Origin: Achromobacter xylosoxidans
Lineage (GTDB): Bacteria; Pseudomonadota; Gammaproteobacteria; Burkholderiales; Burkholderiaceae_B
Reading direction: 5' to 3'
Assembly (NCBI RefSeq): GCF_001457475.1
Contig: NZ_LN831029.1
Coordinates: forward strand, 1,674,001-1,738,000
DNA: 64,000 nt
Below are positions 20,395-28,921 of this stretch, one piece after another; within the stretch, counting starts at the first letter, position 1, and each line of letters opens with the position of its first letter. Under the pieces are notes generated by a model. The model was not told where the DNA came from and searched no databases. It worked only from the letters and a program-made list of their open reading frames with translations. The position numbers and the translations under genes are program-made.

Positions 20395-21486
20395 ATGAAC
20401 GTCCGCGAATACTACGAACACGCCCTGGCCGAACGCGGCTACAAGCCCGACGAAGCCCAGAAGAAGGCGATCGACCGGCTGCAGCGCTATTACGACGAGT
20501 GGGTCAAGTTCAAGGCGATGCGCTCGAACGCCCTGAAGAAGCTGCTGAACCGCCCCGATGTGCCGCGTGGCGTGTATCTGTGGGGCGGGGTGGGGCGCGG
20601 CAAGAGCTTCCTGATGGACGCCTTCTACGCCACCGTGCCGGTGGTGCGCAAGACGCGCCTGCACTTCCACGAGTTCATGCGCGGCGTGCATCGCGAACTG
20701 GAAGAAGTGAAGGGCATGCAGGACCCGCTGGACGAGGTCGCCAAGCGCGTCGCCAAGCGCTATCGCCTGATCTGCTTTGACGAGTTCCACGTGTCGGACG
20801 TGGCGGACGCGATGATCCTGCACCGCCTGCTGTTCAAGCTGTTCGAATACGGCACCTCGTTTGTCATGACGTCCAACTACGAACCGTCCACGCTGTATCC
20901 CGACGGCCTGCACCGCGACCGCGTGCTGCCCGCGATCGAGCTGATCCAGGCGCGCATGGATGTGATGAACGTGGATGCCGGCGTCGACTATCGCCGCCGC
21001 TCGCTGGAGCAGGTGCAGTGCTACCACACGCCGCTGGACGAGCATGCGCAGCAGGCGCTCCAGCAGGCCTTCGACAGCCTGGCCGATACGCCGCCGCAGG
21101 AGCCGCTGCTGCATATCGAGCATCGCGAAATCCGCGCGCTGGCGCTGGCCGGTTCGGTGGTGTGGTTCGACTTCGCCACGCTTTGCGGCGGCCCGCGTTC
21201 GCAGAACGACTACCTGGAACTGGCCAACCGCTTCCATGCGGTGATCCTGTCCGGCGTGCCGCGCATGGGTCCGCGCCAGGCTTCCGAGGCGCGCCGTTTC
21301 ACCTGGCTGATCGACGTCTTCTACGACCATCGCGTCAAGTTGATCATGTCGGCCGAATGCGAGCCGGAAGAGATCTACACCGAGGGCGCGCTCGCCAACG
21401 AGTTCCATCGCACGGTATCGCGCATCCTGGAAATGCAGTCGCGCGAATACCTCGAGTCGGAACGCCGCCTGACCGCAACGTTGTAG
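20395..21486 (+). CDS. zapE: AFG1-like ATPase / cell division protein ZapE
   Basis: A 363-residue AAA-type ATPase of the AFG1/ZapE family. The Walker A motif GGVGRGKS is at residues 64-71, followed by the family's RLHFHEFMRGVH segment, Walker B ICFDEFHVSDVADAM and sensor-like MTSNYEPSTLYPDGL. ZapE associates with the Z ring in E. coli during late or stressed division. The mitochondrial homologue is linked to protein turnover. Its start lies 19 bases after the odh terminator's T tract. Position right after lpd is common in betaproteobacteria. There is no transmembrane segment. Length matches the family. Confidence 0.92.
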   Translation: MNVREYYEHALAERGYKPDEAQKKAIDRLQRYYDEWVKFKAMRSNALKKLLNRPDVPRGVYLWGGVGRGKSFLMDAFYATVPVVRKTRLHFHEFMRGVHRELEEVKGMQDPLDEVAKRVAKRYRLICFDEFHVSDVADAMILHRLLFKLFEYGTSFVMTSNYEPSTLYPDGLHRDRVLPAIELIQARMDVMNVDAGVDYRRRSLEQVQCYHTPLDEHAQQALQQAFDSLADTPPQEPLLHIEHREIRALALAGSVVWFDFATLCGGPRSQNDYLELANRFHAVILSGVPRMGPRQASEARRFTWLIDVFYDHRVKLIMSAECEPEEIYTEGALANEFHRTVSRILEMQSREYLESERRLTATL

Positions 21487-21599
21487 TTATGCCGCAAGCG
21501 CCGGAGAGAGGGCGGCGCATTCGCACGACAGTTAATGCCGGTGAAAGTCGTTGTTGACTACGGTCTGCAAGTGACAAGTTTCATGCCGCATCCTCGCTC

Positions 21600-22133
21600 G
21601 TGTCTTCATCGCCTCTTTCTTCTTCAAGTCATTGTGACGGTGGCGCCACCTCTCAGGCGGAGAGCCTTTATCGAGAACATCGGTCGTGGTTGCTTGGCTG
21701 GCTGCGTCGCAAGCTGCGGTGCGCGCATCATTCCGAAGACCTCGCGCAGGATGTGTTTGTTCGTGTCATCCAGCGCCGCAAGGCGGTGCGTGTTGGCGAT
21801 GCCCGGGCTTTGTTGACCGTCATCGCCAAGGGGCTGGTGATCGATCATCAACGCCACGCGGCGCTGGAACACGCCTATCAGGCCTATCTGGCCACGATTC
21901 CCGAATCCTATGCGCCGTCGCCCGTGGTTCAGGCCGAGCAGATGCAGGCCCTGACGCAATTGGACGGATTGCTCGACAGCCTGCCGCCGAAGGCGCGTTC
22001 TGCCTTCCTGTTGTCGCAACTGGACGGACTGACGTATCCCGAAATCGCGCGGCGGCTGGGCGTCTCTCCCAGTTCCGTGCAGCAATACATGGTGCGCGCC
22101 ATGTCGGCTTGCTATGCAGCGCTCTATGGTTAG
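21600..22133 (+). CDS. FecI-like ECF sigma factor for iron uptake
   Basis: A 177-residue ECF sigma-70 factor. Region 2 (SLYREHRSWLLGWLRRKL, then SEDLAQDVFVRVIQRR) spans about residues 20-80. Region 4 (LPPKARSAFLLSQLDGLTYPEIARRLGVSPSSVQQYMVRAM) spans about 127-170. With the following FecR-like gene and TonB receptor it forms the usual surface-signalling triad that turns on the receptor when its siderophore binds. The start appears to be GTG at 21600, since no in-frame ATG lies near the N-terminus. Its stop overlaps the start of the anti-sigma gene. I found no clear Fur box in the 113-base upstream gap. Confidence 0.9.
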   Translation: MSSSPLSSSSHCDGGATSQAESLYREHRSWLLGWLRRKLRCAHHSEDLAQDVFVRVIQRRKAVRVGDARALLTVIAKGLVIDHQRHAALEHAYQAYLATIPESYAPSPVVQAEQMQALTQLDGLLDSLPPKARSAFLLSQLDGLTYPEIARRLGVSPSSVQQYMVRAMSACYAALYG

Positions 22134-23088
22134 CAGGGAGATGCATATCCCCTCGTCGGATCCGGTTGTGCGTGAGGCTATCGCCTGGTGGGTCCGATTG
22201 CAGTCGGGCGTAGCCGTTGCACATGAGCGCGAGACCTGGCGTGTCTGGGTGGAACGGGATCCTGCCCATCGCGAGGCCTGGGAACGCATGGAATCGATCG
22301 GCCGGGATGTGAGGCGCATACCGGCCGGGCTGGCTCATGCCGCGCTGGTCGATCCATGTCGTCCGACCCGTCGCGCTGCGCTGCGGGCCGTGCTGGCCGT
22401 GGCGAGCACCTGCATGACGGGATGGGCGGGCTACCGGTATGCGCCCTGGCAGCGCCTGGCTGCGGATCTGAGTACGAGCCTCGGGGAGCGGCGCAGATTG
22501 ACCGTCGGGGATGGCCTGCACCTCACGTTGAACAGCGATAGTGCTATGCGCGTCCGCCGTGGCAGCGGGATGTATGACGTGCGGCTGCTGCGCGGCGAGA
22601 TCCTGGTGCTCATGCGGTCCAGTCCCTTATGCAGAGGGCTTCGGGTCGATACTGGTTACGGCACGCTGCGGGTCGAGAACGCCCATTTCGACGCAAGCCG
22701 GAGCCACGGCGGCGCGCAGGTCGGTGTGTACGACGGCAGCGTGGTGCTATGGAGGGAGCTTGAATCGCTGCGGGTCGATACGGGTGAACGTCTGATTTAC
22801 CGGGAGCGAGGCGAGGTCGAACGGCAGCGGACGGATCCCGACGATCTTGCCTGGGCAGATGGCCTGGTGGTGGCCAAGGACTGGCGGCTGGACGATTTCG
22901 CCGAGTATCTGGGCCGGCAGCGGCGCGGGCTGATTCGGGTTGATCCTGCTGTGGCGGGCTTGCGGCTGTCAGGCGTTTTTCCGCTGGATGACGCTGAACG
23001 CGCGCTCCGGGCCCTGGAACCGGTATTGCCTGTCGTGGTCACGCGACATACGCAGTTCTGGCTGCATGTGGGCCCGCGCGGCGCCTGA
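22114..23088 (+). CDS. FecR-like anti-sigma factor / sigma regulator
   Basis: A 324-residue FecR-family protein. The N-terminal cytoplasmic DUF4880-type part (VREAIAWWVRLQSG, WRVWVERDPAHREAWERM) binds the sigma factor. A hydrophobic segment (about residues 88-107) crosses the inner membrane. The periplasmic FecR domain (GERRRLTVGDGLHLTLNSDSAMRV, GEILVLM, YGTLRVENAHFDA, VGVYDGSVVLW) and a C-terminal STN-contacting region follow. It would relay receptor occupancy to the sigma factor. It overlaps the sigma gene by 20 bases. Alternative in-frame ATGs are at 22126 and 22141, the latter having AGGGAG directly adjacent, so the exact start is uncertain. Confidence 0.88.
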   Translation: MQRSMVSREMHIPSSDPVVREAIAWWVRLQSGVAVAHERETWRVWVERDPAHREAWERMESIGRDVRRIPAGLAHAALVDPCRPTRRAALRAVLAVASTCMTGWAGYRYAPWQRLAADLSTSLGERRRLTVGDGLHLTLNSDSAMRVRRGSGMYDVRLLRGEILVLMRSSPLCRGLRVDTGYGTLRVENAHFDASRSHGGAQVGVYDGSVVLWRELESLRVDTGERLIYRERGEVERQRTDPDDLAWADGLVVAKDWRLDDFAEYLGRQRRGLIRVDPAVAGLRLSGVFPLDDAERALRALEPVLPVVVTRHTQFWLHVGPRGA

Positions 23089-23167
23089 GTCCTACATTGC
23101 CGAGAGGACCCTGCAGGTTTTTCATCGTGGTACGGAAAGACAGAGAGACCTACGTAAAGGAGCTCTT

Positions 23168-25657
23168 GTGTCTGTTTCCTCTCTTTTCCATTCCCGGGCC
23201 ATGTTCACGGCTGGCCGTGTGGCTGTATTCGCCGCCACCGCGGTCGGCACAGCATTGACGGCCACGCCTGCCAACGTCTTGGCGCAACAGCGCGTCGAGG
23301 CGGTCTCGGACTTGCGTTCCTACCAGATCGCACCCGGCTCGCTGGAAGACGTGCTGACCCGGTTTGCGCGCAGCGCTGGCGTGGTGTTGTCGTTCGATCC
23401 GGTTCAGGTGCGCGGCCGGCGATCCGCTGGCCTGGTGGGCACGCATTCCGTTGAAGCCGGCTTTGTGCAATTGCTGTCGGACAGCGGATTGGTGGCACGG
23501 CCGCACGGTGACAACAGCTGGGTGCTGGTGCAAGCGTCTGCCTTCCCGACACTGGGCCCTGTAGAGGTCCACGGCAGTACCTTGGACGGATCGGGGCCCA
23601 CGGCGGGATATGTCGCAGGTTCGAGCATTAGCGCCACCAGGACCGACACTCCGCTGACCGAGATACCTCAGTCGGTTTCCGTCGTCACCCGCAGGCAGAT
23701 CTCCGAACAGGGCGCCCATACGTTGAACCAGATCCTGCGTTACACGCCCGGAGTCGCGCCTGAAATGCGGGGCGCGACTGGAACGCGCACGGATTCGCTG
23801 CACCTGCGCAGCTTCTCGTCGTCGACCTATCTGGACGGCTTGCGGATTTACGGCGGGCCGCAGGTGGACGCCTGGCGCCTGGAACGTGTGGATGTCTTGA
23901 AGGGGCCCGCCTCGGTGATGTATGGGCGAGGCGATCCGGGCGGGCTGGTGAACATGATCAGCAAACGGCCGACGGTCCTGGTCAGGCGCGAGATCGAATT
24001 GCAGTGGGGCAATTACGATTACGGGCGCGCGAGTTTCGATTTTGGCGGGCCGGTCGACCAGAATGGCAGACGGCAATATCGGCTGGTGGGTTCGGGATAC
24101 ATTTCCGACGGCCAGGTCAAGGATACCCGCGAGCGCCGCTACTATGTGTCGCCAGCCGTCGCCTGGGCCGGGGAAGATACATCGCTGACGCTATTGACCA
24201 ATTTCCAGCACGACCCCGCGATGGGGTCCAACGGCAGCGTGTCGCCCATGCGCACGCTGTTGCCGGCGCCCGATGGCATCCGATTGCCCGTCAACTTCTA
24301 TGATGGCGACGCCAATTTCGAGAAAAGCGACCGCAGAAGCTATTCGCTCGGCTACCTGTTTGATCACCGCTTCAACGATACCTTGAAAGCCACGCAGAGC
24401 TTGCGCTGGACCGACTCCCGCAACTTTACCCGCAGTGTCACCAGCGCATTCGGGGGCGACTGGGGGTATACCGATTCGAGTTATCTCTACAGGCGTCGCA
24501 CCGCGAGCGTGTCGCAAGAGCGCGTCGGCGCTCTCACGCTCGACACCAATCTGCAAGCGCGCTTCAGGACCGGGGCGTTGAGTCACACGCTGTTGGTAGG
24601 CTTGGATTATCAGCACATCAGGACAGACACCCGCTCGGGCTCCGGCAGCGCGCCGCTGCTGAACGTATTGCATCCGGACAACCGCCAGGATATCGCCGTG
24701 CCGGTATTTTCCAAAGATGCCGTCCAGGCGCGATACCAGAGCGGCTTGTACTTCCAGGATCAGGTCAAGCTCAATCGACTCTCGGTGTTGCTAAGCGGTC
24801 GCTACGATTGGTCGCGTGAATTGAATCAAAGTCAAAGCGCCGCGGTCGCCACGGGCCGTCGAATTTCTTCTTCGGCGTTGCGGGCACAGGCATTCACCGG
24901 CCGTGTCGGTGCGATATATCGCATTGACAATGGCTTGGCGCCCTACCTGAACTATGCGGAGTCTTTTGAACCGCTCGGAATGGCTGGTTGGAACGATGTG
25001 CCTTTCAAACCCGTGCGGGGCAACCAGTACGAGGTGGGCGTCAAATACCAGCCTGCGGGCGCCAATACCATGCTGTCAGTGGCGGCGTTCGACATCCGGC
25101 TGGCGAACATGCCGACCACCGATCTCGATCCGACCCATCTGTGCGGGCGGGGCGCTTGCTCGGTTCAGAGCAGTGAAATACGTACCCGCGGCCTGGAGTT
25201 CGAAGCGAACACCGAGCCGTTGCGCGGACTGACGCTCCAGGCGGGATATTCGCTGGAGAACAGTATCTATTCGAAAGCCAACCCCGACAGCAGCGGTTTC
25301 AACCAGAAGGGTAAATCCTCTACGGTCACGCCGACCCATCAGGCGTCGCTGTGGGCGCGCTATCTGTTGCAGAAAGGCGCGCTGGCCGGTCTCGGGGTGG
25401 GCGGCGGCGTGCGCTATCTGGGCACCTCGTACGCTGACGAGGCCAATACGCTCAAGGTGCCGGCGACTACGCTGTTCGACCTGCGCTTTGACTATGACCT
25501 GGGCCGGGCTACTCCCTCGCTCAAGGGCTTGCAGGTCGCCTTGAACGTGCAGAATCTGTTCGATAGAACGTACATCGCTTCGTGCCTGAGCGGTATTTCC
25601 TGGTGCTGGTACGGCTATCAGAGATCGATCGACCTGAGCCTGCGCTATCGCTGGTAG
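23168..25657 (+). CDS. TonB-dependent siderophore receptor with signalling (STN) domain
   Basis: An 829-residue outer-membrane ferric-siderophore receptor. A signal peptide (about residues 1-40, ending NVLAQ) is followed by a secretin/TonB short N-terminal domain (50-125, SYQIAPGSLEDVLTRFARSAGVVLSFD), a plug starting around TPLTEIPQSVSVVTRRQI, and a 22-strand-type barrel ending in an aromatic residue (LSLRYRW). The STN domain fits a receptor that signals through the preceding FecR/FecI pair. I place the start at GTG 23168: AAAGGAG lies 5 bases ahead and a signal peptide follows at once. The frame opens much earlier inside fecR. The ligand is not predictable. A TonB-box candidate lies near VEVHGS. 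Confidence 0.9.
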   Translation: MSVSSLFHSRAMFTAGRVAVFAATAVGTALTATPANVLAQQRVEAVSDLRSYQIAPGSLEDVLTRFARSAGVVLSFDPVQVRGRRSAGLVGTHSVEAGFVQLLSDSGLVARPHGDNSWVLVQASAFPTLGPVEVHGSTLDGSGPTAGYVAGSSISATRTDTPLTEIPQSVSVVTRRQISEQGAHTLNQILRYTPGVAPEMRGATGTRTDSLHLRSFSSSTYLDGLRIYGGPQVDAWRLERVDVLKGPASVMYGRGDPGGLVNMISKRPTVLVRREIELQWGNYDYGRASFDFGGPVDQNGRRQYRLVGSGYISDGQVKDTRERRYYVSPAVAWAGEDTSLTLLTNFQHDPAMGSNGSVSPMRTLLPAPDGIRLPVNFYDGDANFEKSDRRSYSLGYLFDHRFNDTLKATQSLRWTDSRNFTRSVTSAFGGDWGYTDSSYLYRRRTASVSQERVGALTLDTNLQARFRTGALSHTLLVGLDYQHIRTDTRSGSGSAPLLNVLHPDNRQDIAVPVFSKDAVQARYQSGLYFQDQVKLNRLSVLLSGRYDWSRELNQSQSAAVATGRRISSSALRAQAFTGRVGAIYRIDNGLAPYLNYAESFEPLGMAGWNDVPFKPVRGNQYEVGVKYQPAGANTMLSVAAFDIRLANMPTTDLDPTHLCGRGACSVQSSEIRTRGLEFEANTEPLRGLTLQAGYSLENSIYSKANPDSSGFNQKGKSSTVTPTHQASLWARYLLQKGALAGLGVGGGVRYLGTSYADEANTLKVPATTLFDLRFDYDLGRATPSLKGLQVALNVQNLFDRTYIASCLSGISWCWYGYQRSIDLSLRYRW

Positions 25658-25717
25658 GCGGTGTCGGTCTGCCTGCGGCGGAGCCCCGCTCGTTCCATCA
25701 GAGGTTTGTATGGTAGT

Positions 25718-25736
25718 GAGAATGGTTATAATTCAT
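25718..25736 (+). promoter_or_regulatory. Fur-box-like sequence
   Basis: GAGAATGGTTATAATTCAT matches the classical 19-base Fur consensus at 12 of 19 positions by my count and sits 67 bases before the DUF4198 start codon, at promoter distance. It predicts iron repression of the DUF4198-DUF3649-PepSY-DUF3325 unit. Confidence 0.5.
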
Positions 25737-25802
25737 ATCCTTGCCGATAGGAGGCCGTCGCGGGGCGGTTCCAGGCCGGCATTCACAACAGGAAAATCGA
25801 CA

Positions 25803-26435
25803 ATGAAATTCGCAAGGACTTTGGCAGCCGTGGCGCTGCTGGGCAGCGCCGGCGCGGCGCAGGCGCACTTCGTCTGGCTCGAGCGGGCCGACCAGGGGCC
25901 GGCAAAGGCGTACTTCGGCGAATGGGCGGACGACCTGCGCGAAAAGCGCGACGGCCTGCTGGGCAAGGTCCTGGTGGCGCCGGTGGTCACCGGCGCCGAC
26001 GGCAAGGCGCTCAAGGCGTCGGCCCAGGGGGCGGATTTCGTCGAGTTTGCCGCCAGCGGCAAGGGCGATGTGCGCCTGTCGCAGCCGATCCAGTTCAAGG
26101 ACACGCTGATGCAGTACGGCGCCAAGGCCGGCCGCGAAGATACCCAGGGCAAGCTCGACCTGGAACTGGTGCCGGCCGCGGCGGGCAGCAATACCTTCGT
26201 GCTGCAGTTCAAGGGCAAGCCGCTGGCCAAGACCGAAGTCACCGTGTTCGGCCCGCCCAAGTGGGAAAAGCGCTTGCGCAGCGACGAGAACGGCCGCATC
26301 GAGATCACCACGCCGTGGCCGGGCCAGTACGTGCTGGAAGCCGCCCACGTCGAGGACAAGGCCGGCGAGGCCGACGGCAAGGCCTACGCCAAGATCCGCT
26401 ACGTTTCCACCCTGACCTTCAACGTGACCAAGTGA
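25803..26435 (+). CDS. DUF4198 domain periplasmic protein
   Basis: A 210-residue exported protein: signal peptide about 1-21 (KFARTLAAVALLGSAGAAQA) followed directly by HFVWLE, the typical mature start of DUF4198/NikM-like proteins. The His at the new N-terminus is a likely metal ligand. The rest is beta-rich, with a C-terminal Ig-like part (GKPLAKTEVTVFGPPKWEKRL, DENGRIEITTPWPGQYVLEA). Members of this family often sit beside metal-uptake genes. It opens a four-gene unit downstream of a Fur-box-like site and just after the TonB receptor, so a periplasmic role in iron or other metal uptake is likely. The exact role is unknown. Confidence 0.82.
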   Translation: MKFARTLAAVALLGSAGAAQAHFVWLERADQGPAKAYFGEWADDLREKRDGLLGKVLVAPVVTGADGKALKASAQGADFVEFAASGKGDVRLSQPIQFKDTLMQYGAKAGREDTQGKLDLELVPAAAGSNTFVLQFKGKPLAKTEVTVFGPPKWEKRLRSDENGRIEITTPWPGQYVLEAAHVEDKAGEADGKAYAKIRYVSTLTFNVTK

Positions 26436-26740
26436 AAGCTCCCGCAGCCGGCGCAGGCATGATGCGCTACCGTCTGGCCGTGGCCTCGCGGGCCCTGGCC
26501 GCCATCCTCGGCGGCTACGGCCTGGCCTCGGCGGCCGCGGCCTGCCTGGCCGTCTGGCTGCCCATGCAGCGCGCCGACGCCGTCGTCACGGCGCAGATGT
26601 CGGCCTTCGTGGTCTACACCTGTGGCGTCATCTGGGTGTTCGCCACCCGCAACGCCTGGCGCGCCTGGGCCGGCATCCTGTTGCCGGCGGCGCTGTTCGG
26701 CGGCCTGTTCCTGATCGGCCGCATGGTGGGGGGCGCATGA
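26432..26740 (+). CDS. DUF3649 small membrane protein
   Basis: A 102-residue protein with three hydrophobic segments (about residues 17-41, 49-67, 73-95). The size and the ASRALAAILGGYGLASA opening match DUF3649 proteins that accompany PepSY iron-uptake proteins. GTG at 26432 overlaps the upstream stop as GTGA, suggesting translational coupling. ATGs at 26459 and 26462 are alternatives, and none has a strong ribosome-binding site. Its stop overlaps the next start as ATGA. It probably forms a membrane complex with the PepSY and DUF3325 proteins. The function is unknown. Confidence 0.78.
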   Translation: MKAPAAGAGMMRYRLAVASRALAAILGGYGLASAAAACLAVWLPMQRADAVVTAQMSAFVVYTCGVIWVFATRNAWRAWAGILLPAALFGGLFLIGRMVGGA

Positions 26741-28449
26741 AACCCAGTATCGGAAAAGCGCAAGGCGAAGAGGGCCTGCGCCAATCCATGTCGTGGCTGC
26801 ACACCTGGTCGGGCTTGATCTTCGGCTGGGTGCTGTTCGCCATGTTCCTGACCGGCACGCTGTCATTCTTCCGCCCCGAAATCACCCGCTGGATGCAGCC
26901 GGAGATCCAGGCGCAGGCCGCGCCCACGCTCGAATCCGTGACCATGGCGCAGCGTTACCTGACCGAGCATGCGCCCGACGCCAAGCGCTGGTTCATCACG
27001 CCGCCGACCGACCGCGAGCCACTGATCCAGCTGCTGTACCAGGTGCCCAAGCCCAAGCCGGGCGAGCGCGGTTTCGTGCGCGTCAAGCTCGATCCGCGGA
27101 CCGGCCAGGCCGTCCAAGGGCGCGAGACGCGCGGCGGGGATTTCTTCTACCGCTTCCACTTCGAACTCGAAACGGCGTTCCCTTGGGGGCGCTGGCTCGC
27201 CAGCATTGCCGGCATGTTCATGCTGGTGGCGATCATCAGCGGCATCATCACCCACAAGAAGATCTTTGCCGATTTCTTCACTTTCCGCCCGAAGAAGGGC
27301 GGCCAGCGGGCCTGGATGGACGGCCACAACGCGTTGTCGGTGCTGGGGCTGCCATTCCACCTGATGATCACATTCAGCGGCCTGGTGCTGTTTGCGACCA
27401 TGCTGATGCCGGCAGGCATCCTGGCGGTCTACGAAAACCCGCGTCAGTATTCCGACGATGTATTCCCCGGGTTCAAGGTCACGCCACCGCGTAACGAACC
27501 TGCGCCGCTGGTCGCGCTGGCGCCGCTGGTGGAGCAGGTCGAGCAGCGTTGGCAGGGCCGGGTCGGCCGCGTCACGGTCAACAACCCCGGCGACGCCGGC
27601 GCCACCGTCACCTTGACGCGCGATGCGGCCGATGGCGTGTCCTATGGCCGGCTCGCGCCCTACGCGCGCTTTGATGGCGTCACCGGCGCCTTCCAGGAAG
27701 GGCAGGACGAGCTCAGTCCCACCGTGCGCACCGCTGGCGTGATCGTCGGGCTGCACCTGGGCCTGTTTGCCGAACCGCTGTTGCGCTGGTTCTATTTCCT
27801 GGTCAGTCTGGCGGGCACCGGCATGGTCGGTTCCGGCCTGGTGCTGTGGATCGCCAAACGGCGCCAGAAGGCGCGCCCCGGCGCGCGCGAGGCCTTCTCG
27901 CTGCGCCTGGTCGATGGCTTGAACGCCGGCACCATCGCTGGCCTGTTCATCGCGGTCGCCGCGTTCTTCTGGGCCAACCGCCTGGTGCCGGCCGACCTGC
28001 CGGGCCGTCCGCTATGGGAAGTGCGGGCGTTCTTCGCGGCCTGGGGCCTGTCGCTGGTGTACGCCTTTGTGTTCCACAAGCGCAAATGGGTGGACCTGCT
28101 CTCGGCCGCCGCCGCGTCGCTGGCGCTGGTGCCGGTGATCAACGCCGTGACCACCTCGCGCCACCTGGGCGTGTCCCTGCCGACCGGTGACTGGGTGATG
28201 GCCGGTTTCGACCTGACCTGCCTGGCGGGCGCGCTGCTGCTGGGCTGGATGGCGCGCAAGGCCGCCCGCGCGCGCAAGGCGCCGGCCAAGGCCGGCGGCA
28301 AGGCCGCGGCCCGGACGGCGGCGCCGGCGCAAGTCCAGGCCCGACCCCAACCCGACACGCAAGCCCAATCCGTCGCCCGGCCGCGCGCGCCGGTCGCGTC
28401 CGCGATGGCGCAAGCCACGCCTTCCGAAGCCGCCTATGAACCGAGGTGA
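26737..28449 (+). CDS. PepSY-associated TM domain protein (PiuB-like, iron uptake)
   Basis: A 570-residue inner-membrane protein of the PepSY_TM (PiuB) family: first membrane helix around residues 20-45 (SMSWLHTWSGLIFGWVLFAMFLTG with the conserved LHTWSG), a large periplasmic loop with PepSY-like segments, further helices near 150-170, 205-225, 350-372, 395-415 and 430-490, and an Ala/Lys/Pro-rich cytoplasmic tail after about 515. Relatives such as P. aeruginosa FoxB/FpvG-type proteins reduce iron from siderophores at the periplasmic face. It is cotranscribed with DUF4198, DUF3649 and DUF3325 genes (ATGA overlap). A role in ferrisiderophore reduction is a reasonable inference. Confidence 0.85.
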   Translation: MKPSIGKAQGEEGLRQSMSWLHTWSGLIFGWVLFAMFLTGTLSFFRPEITRWMQPEIQAQAAPTLESVTMAQRYLTEHAPDAKRWFITPPTDREPLIQLLYQVPKPKPGERGFVRVKLDPRTGQAVQGRETRGGDFFYRFHFELETAFPWGRWLASIAGMFMLVAIISGIITHKKIFADFFTFRPKKGGQRAWMDGHNALSVLGLPFHLMITFSGLVLFATMLMPAGILAVYENPRQYSDDVFPGFKVTPPRNEPAPLVALAPLVEQVEQRWQGRVGRVTVNNPGDAGATVTLTRDAADGVSYGRLAPYARFDGVTGAFQEGQDELSPTVRTAGVIVGLHLGLFAEPLLRWFYFLVSLAGTGMVGSGLVLWIAKRRQKARPGAREAFSLRLVDGLNAGTIAGLFIAVAAFFWANRLVPADLPGRPLWEVRAFFAAWGLSLVYAFVFHKRKWVDLLSAAAASLALVPVINAVTTSRHLGVSLPTGDWVMAGFDLTCLAGALLLGWMARKAARARKAPAKAGGKAAARTAAPAQVQARPQPDTQAQSVARPRAPVASAMAQATPSEAAYEPR

Positions 28450-28455
28450 TACGCC

Positions 28456-28779
28456 ATGACGCTCGCCGCCTTCTGCCTGGCCTACGCGGGGTTCTCCGCC
28501 CTGTGCCTGGGCATGGACCGTCACTACGAAGACCTGTTCGACCGCGCCTTGCCGCGCCGCCATCGCGTGCCGCTGCGCACCTTCGGCTGGCTGGCGCTGG
28601 CGCTGTCCCTGTGCGCCTCGGCCGCGGTCTGGGGCTGGAGCTACGGCACCGTCGAATGGATCGGCATCCTCAGCATCGCGGGCCTGCTGCTGATCTGGTT
28701 CCTGACCTTCCGGCCACGCGCCGCGTTGACGGCCGGCGGGCTGTGCGCGGTGGCTGCGCCCTTGCTGGCCGTCCTGTAG
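28456..28779 (+). CDS. DUF3325 small membrane protein
   Basis: A 107-residue protein with three hydrophobic helices (about residues 2-20, 42-63, 67-105) and the conserved [12 protein letters not shown] motif of DUF3325. It starts 6 bases after the PepSY gene and closes the unit. DUF3325 and DUF3649 genes regularly flank PepSY_TM iron proteins in beta- and gammaproteobacteria, so they probably form one membrane assembly. The function of the family is not established. Confidence 0.82.
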   Translation: MTLAAFCLAYAGFSALCLGMDRHYEDLFDRALPRRHRVPLRTFGWLALALSLCASAAVWGWSYGTVEWIGILSIAGLLLIWFLTFRPRAALTAGGLCAVAAPLLAVL

Positions 28780-28921
28780 GCGCACCGTCGGCCTGGTGTC
28801 CGCGTCCGCGCGCGCACCCGCCGCGCAGGGGCGGCGTCGCGCCCGGGCGGCGCCGGTCATTCAGGCGCCCCGCGCGGCACGTTACACTGGGCGTTTCACC
28901 AAGCAAACGCCTTCATCGTCC

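Noticed and set aside
22940..23167. Earlier start of the TonB receptor inside fecR
   Set aside because: The frame is open but overlaps fecR and encodes no signal peptide. GTG 23168 has a strong ribosome-binding site and is followed by a normal signal sequence.
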